Assembly (NCBI GenBank): GCA_949152475.1
Contig: OX424567.1
Location: 19,679,402-19,743,401, forward strand
DNA: 64,000 nt
Direction of reading: 5' to 3'
DNA from: Terebella lapidaria
Lineage: Eukaryota; Annelida; Polychaeta; Terebellida; Terebellidae
Part shown: positions 59,320-64,000 of the stretch, piece by piece
Layout of the letters: every line of letters starts with the position of its first letter
How positions within the stretch are numbered: position 1 is the first letter of the stretch
Notes under the pieces: generated by a model
The model's database searches: none
The model's input: only the letters and a program-made list of their open reading frames with translations
Told to the model about the DNA's origin: nothing
Position numbers and translations under genes: made by a program

Positions 59320-61487
59320 TGGGGGGGGGGGGGGGTATCCATTACCGAGGGGAGTCTCATGTCTTGTATTCTGTCAATAACCCAAATACTAAGATCCAAC
59401 ACAAACACAACAGAATGATGGTATGTGAAGAGCAAAACACTCATTGTAGAACAAACACAGGCACAGCAGATACTACTGGACTGTGAGGGCATGTTCTGTT
59501 ATCAGGTTATGTGGTGTTTCCTTCCTGACTTTATCCAGTATTACAATTGCTGGTATGTTTTTTTTTACGTCACACATTTTTACATCACTTTGACCTAGTT
59601 CCATTCTCCATCCTGGATGAGTCTAACAGTGTCAGTTTATGACAACTTTATGTCACCCGTCTGATATTTCCACGGATTCCAGGAAACCTGTTGAATGTCC
59701 CTCCCAGTGTTCACTAATGGTATAATGTCCAGTCCTCCCATGCAGTTAGACTGATCAGCTAATCAAGACGGTCCAGGCCTTCTTCGAGACAAAAAAATCA
59801 GTTCCATGAAAAAAAAAAACCCAAAATGCATGAGACTTGTTCGATAAAGATGTTCCACAAACAAAAAGTGAACAGTGAATATCTTTTGAAGATATTTTGA
59901 GTTATAACCTTGCAGATCACGTTTCGTAAGTTTTGAGTCCAAATAAAAAATAAACTCCAGATCAAAAGCACTGTCCTATAAGTCGCTTGGACGTGCCGAA
60001 GACTATAACGTTGGAGAGACAAGCCCTTATCCAGGTATACAGCTCAGTATTCAGCTCTGTGGCCTCTCAATAGGTCTCTGATACCTAGAGGCTTGTGTGG
60101 AATACATTGCCGAGTGTTAAGAGATATTCAAGTCCCAGGAACAGCTGCCGATGTTAGCAGTACTGATGCAATCTGAGACGGAGGTCGTATTTACTTATGT
60201 CGCTATGATTGCGCCCAGAGGCTGATACGTGAGGCAAATTGGTGTGTGCTTAGAACATTGCTAATGTGAGACGTGTTGTAATTACCATGGTTACATATCC
60301 GCTACGATAAACGGAAAAAAATGATCTACAATTGCTCACAGTTTTCTATAATTAGACGGGGGCGAGGTGGGGGGGGGGGGGTATCCATTACCGAGGGGAG
60401 TCTCATGTCTTGTATTCTGTCAATAACCCAAATACTTAGATCCAACACAAACACAACAGAATGATGGTATGTGAAGAGCAAAGCACTCATTGTAGAACAA
60501 ACACAGGCACAGCAGATACCACTGGACTACTGGTTGTCACTTACCGTAGTCTAGTGCCAAGTTTACCCAATACTTCCACTGACCAATGTCCAGTTACGAG
60601 CAACAGGTATGCGCTCCTGTGAGGGCATGTTCTGTTATCAGGTTATGTGGTGTTTCCTTCCTGACTTTATCCAGTATTACAATTGCTGGTATGTTTTTTT
60701 GATGTCAAACATTTTTACATCACTTTGACCTAGTTCCATTCTCCATCCTGGATGAATCTAACAGTGTCAGTTTAAGACAACTTTATGTCACCCGTCTGAT
60801 ATTTCCACGGATTCCAGGAAACCTGTTGAATGTTCCTCCCAGTTTTCACTAATGCTATAATGTCCAGTCCTCCCATGCAGTTAGACTGATCAGCTGATCA
60901 AGACGGTCCAGGCCTTCTTCGAGACAAAAACATCAGTTCCATTAAAAAAAAACCCCCAAAATGCATGAGACTTGTTCGATAAAAATGTTCCACAAACAGA
61001 AAGTGAAAAGTAAATATCTTTTGAAGATATTTTGAGTTATAACCTTGCAGATCACGTTTCGTAAGTTTTGAGTCCAAATAAAAATTAAACTCCAGATCAA
61101 AAGCACTGTTCTATAAGTCGCCTGGACGTGCCGAAGACTATAACGTTGGAGAGACAAGCCCTTATCCAGGTATACAGCTCAGTATTCAGCTCTGTGGCCT
61201 CTCAATAGGTCCTTGATACCTAGAGGTCTGTGTGGAATACATTGCCGAGTGTTAAGGGATATTCAAGTCCCAGGAACAGCTGCCGATGTTAACAGTCCTG
61301 ATGCAATCTGAGACGGAGGTCGTATTTACTTGTGTCGCTATGATTGCGCCCAGAGGCTGATACGTGAGGCAGATTGGTCTGTGCTTAGAACATTGCTAAT
61401 GTGAGACGTGTTGTAATTACCATGGTTACATATATCCGCTACGATAAACGGGAAAATTATCTACAATTGCTCACAGTTTTCTAGAAT
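59320..61487. repeat. tandem duplication, ~1.05-1.13-kb units
   Basis: Unit 1 runs from the G run near 59320 to about 60355, and unit 2 from the G run near 60369 to about 61485. GTATCCATTACCGAGG occurs at 59335 and 60381 (1046 bp apart), and CTCACAGTTTTCTA ends both units. Unit 2 has an extra ~90 bp near 60527-60618 (around CCGTAGTCTAGTGCC). Identity is high, so the duplication is fairly recent. Both copies contain the same 70-codon minus-strand frame (59798-60022 and 60942-61157), which has no recognisable domain. Confidence 0.85.
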
Positions 61488-64000
61488 AACTTCCAATGCA
61501 AATTCCTGAGCAGTATTGTCTTTGCAAATTGGTTCTGTCAACTATGTTCTTGATGCAGCACACTGTACAGCACAACTATACGATTACACATTCTTGTATC
61601 ATAACTACATCTATATATAATCACGCAATTCCTGCATAAACACATATGTCATGAAAAAAAACTGATGCGATTCATGTAGAGGCCATGAAGTGCTTGATAG
61701 CAATAAAGTCTAGTTGTTATTGCTGGGTGATTGTTCTTTGCTGAACGCTGAGTACATTACGTTTGTGCTTCAAGCGGGGTCGTCTCTCAGTTCATGGAGA
61801 ACTGCTCATGATGGATGGGTGAATGAATAGGATCTAATGTAGCCAACTGACCACAGCCAGTCAGACATCACTGGTCCAGGGCCATGTGTAATTGCCTACT
61901 AGTATTTCATGTTCATATTTAATGAGCAAGCCACTTGCAATGGTTCCATAAACCTATCGCAGTCTTTGACCATGAAATTTGTTTTAGGTGATGTGCTGAG
62001 GTTCCTGATAGGTGACCAGCTGCTTCAGGAGGAGTTCTGGCGTGCTTCAGTGTGATATGTTCCTTTTCATCAGTCCTTGATCATTTTGATGTAGTTTTCA
62101 TGTTTATCTTTTATCATAAAAAAGTAAATTTTATGTTCGACATCATACAGGGAGAAGGATTGTCTGCTTAGAATATAGAGAATTGTTCACACACAGAAGC
62201 TTGTAGAAAATTCAACATAGCTTTGCTGTCCTTGCGTCATTGTCATTGATGCTTTTCTGACACAATGAAAATAAGTTTTGTCGAACTAGAACGCAACTTT
62301 CCTGCTTTTTCTGTTTAATCTATGAAACTGAAAGCTTTTGCAACTAGCAAAGATGATTCTTGCTATGTATGATTAAATATACATACAGTTTCTAGGGTTA
62401 CTGTCCTTAGATTACACTGCTTTGAGGTAACGGGAGTCGCCTGGGGGTGGGGGAGGGAGGGGGACGGGGTGAAGTGGGGGATATGACATGACAGAGCCAA
62501 GTTTGAGTTACAAGTCTCAGATGGGACTCTGACATACGAGTCATATCCATCAGAGATAAGCCTCCCCTGTGTCTCCCCAGCTCCTATCACTACAGAGATA
62601 TATTCTTTGTAAAGAATGTTGTTCGTGACACTCTCCGAATGACACAAATACCACTCGCCCCGATATTATTATATTATACAGATATGTATCTTGTAGATTG
62701 ATGATGAAACCCAGCACTCATGGTCTTGGTCTTAAAGGACCTGAAAAAAGTTTTCAAATCACTACAAATTTTCGAGCAGTATCGATGACAAAATATTGCC
62801 TATGCTACCATGATTACATGCACGTAGGTTTTGAAAATTATAACTGAGATTGAACCGGTTGGTATGGAAGATGCATGTTTTAGGTTGGAGTGGGATATAC
62901 CAGCTAACAGACTTGGTTCATTGATATCCCTGGATACACTGACCGCCCTAACAATTATGTACTTTAGCTACCTCTCACGCTAGGACTCGGTGGGACGCTC
63001 CATTGACCAATGGTCTCTGCCGACCTTAGCTCGATGCGGGTGTGTGGAGTGGTTGATTTCCAGGAGAACGGAATTCTTGATTTGACCATTTCTGGGGAAC
63101 TGTGCCGGGTGATATATGTGTACATGTATGTGAGTGTCCACAAAGGTGGTCCATGACCCCACTATATAGCTCGGCATGCTGTTGTTGTCTGCCGTCAAAA
63201 AACAGTGAAGTGGTAAGAGTGGAGTCCTGGTAGCAAATTACCATGTGATTACGGATGGGAAGATTAATGTTGCAGATTTCAGGGATGGCAATGAAGTCGA
63301 TATCAGTTTCATACAGTCTTTTAAATTCTGTCCTTGGCCTCACTTCAAGGTCAATTGATCTTGTACACGACGATACAACATTTCGTATGATTGCTGCAGC
63401 CCTCAGTCATCCATTATAATTTTCTAATTAACAATATCATAATTGCATGAACCCCCCCCCCCCCAAAGTATCATGCAGATGATATATCAAGTTGTTTGAT
63501 GGAGTTATCAAGGAATCCTTGAAGGCACAAGTGCTGGTTTATTTCTCCTTCTCACTCCAGTCTTTGGAATATCAGCTGTAGGGAAGTTACAGCGGGATGT
63601 CGGTCAAGACTTCTGCCTCGTGTAAGAAGGAAGTCGATACGATCAGGATGTGGAAATTCTATGCCATCGATCACTTCCCGGCCCTAAAGATATATTTCCT
63701 TCTAGGAACAAAGATAGGATGGGGCGGTGTGTGATACGAAACCAAAACTTTGGTCGCTGGAGAAACTTTAATTGAATTGTAAACATGGCAAATAGGGTCC
63801 TAAGTGAAGGTAATTAGAGGGTTCGTATTCTTGCAGTCATCCAATGTGGAGCAGATAGTTAGGGATGTTCTCAGGTGAAATCAGTTTGGACATCTTGAAA
63901 GCTTCTCTACATTACAGACCTGGGCAAGTTGCTTTAAGGCGATGTCTGCTCAGGTGACCTGAGACTTCTGTGATTGTTACAGGTAAACAAAAAACAACAG
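61488..64000. other. intergenic, no gene recognised
   Basis: No coding or RNA gene could be supported. Simple sequence includes a G-rich stretch near 62440-62480 and a run of 13 C near 63452-63464. Confidence 0.45.

Noticed and set aside
59798-61157. Duplicated 70-codon minus-strand frame as a gene pair
   Set aside because: It is preserved because the whole ~1.1-kb segment is duplicated. There is no domain, no splice logic and no sign of coding constraint.

Overview
The window looks like an animal nuclear genome, most likely a mollusc (gastropod or bivalve). It is AT-rich and intron-bearing, with GT-AG splice sites and AATAAA signals. It carries a class A peptide-type GPCR, a reverse-transcriptase remnant whose 3' tail resembles one I recall as common in molluscan sequence, and dense repeats of the 'TGACCTTGAACTTGACC' type. 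Species assignment is inference. No bacterial genes, CRISPR arrays, rRNA or tRNA genes were seen.

The centre (about 12.6-47 kb) is a cluster of one duplicated gene family whose exons I recognise as a SABATH-type SAM-dependent carboxyl methyltransferase, a family best known from plants (salicylate, jasmonate and IAA methyltransferases). Copy A (+, 12625-19715, 8 exons, 376 aa) and copy B (+, 26822-32797, 8 exons, 378 aa) read open throughout. Copy C (+, 36980-43225) keeps all eight exons but is broken in exon 1, in exon 7 and at one splice donor. Copy D (-, 45466-46974) keeps open exons 5-8 and part of exon 4 only. Copy E (-, 23926-25836) is a decayed relic of exons 7-8, and two small antisense exon-4-like scraps lie near 20.4 and 23.6 kb. 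Coding and intron similarity pair B with C, and A with D. All seven intron positions and phases agree between copies.

Layout: 1-9.5 kb has no recognisable gene but holds a TIR element (6437-6926), an 83-bp repeat (7.7-8.0 kb) and a palindromic CACGTG-rich minisatellite (8.19-8.58 kb). A 70-bp satellite (9.5-10.3 kb) runs into a promoter-like block that also lies before B and, in part, before C. In front of A this block is separated from exon 1 by about 2 kb of repeats. Intron 1 of A contains a 2,888-bp near-perfect palindrome (14475-17362) with a 6-bp target duplication, mirrored minisatellites and a GC-rich CAG/CCT core. Between A and B lie GC-rich TIR elements, one interrupted by the reverse-transcriptase remnant. 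Introns of B, C and E are full of a degenerate ~125-bp repeat.

From 47.3 to 53.2 kb there are two contiguous satellites, a ~131-bp array and a ~120-bp array organised into ~1.18-kb higher-order units. A single-exon GPCR gene follows on the minus strand (54207-55448, 413 aa, FMRFamide-receptor-like). The right end (55.4-64 kb) has no recognised gene and carries a ~1.05-1.13-kb tandem duplication (59.3-61.5 kb).

The methyltransferases would act alone on small carboxylic acids using SAM. Nothing in the window gives a pathway partner, and the GPCR appears to be an unrelated neighbour.
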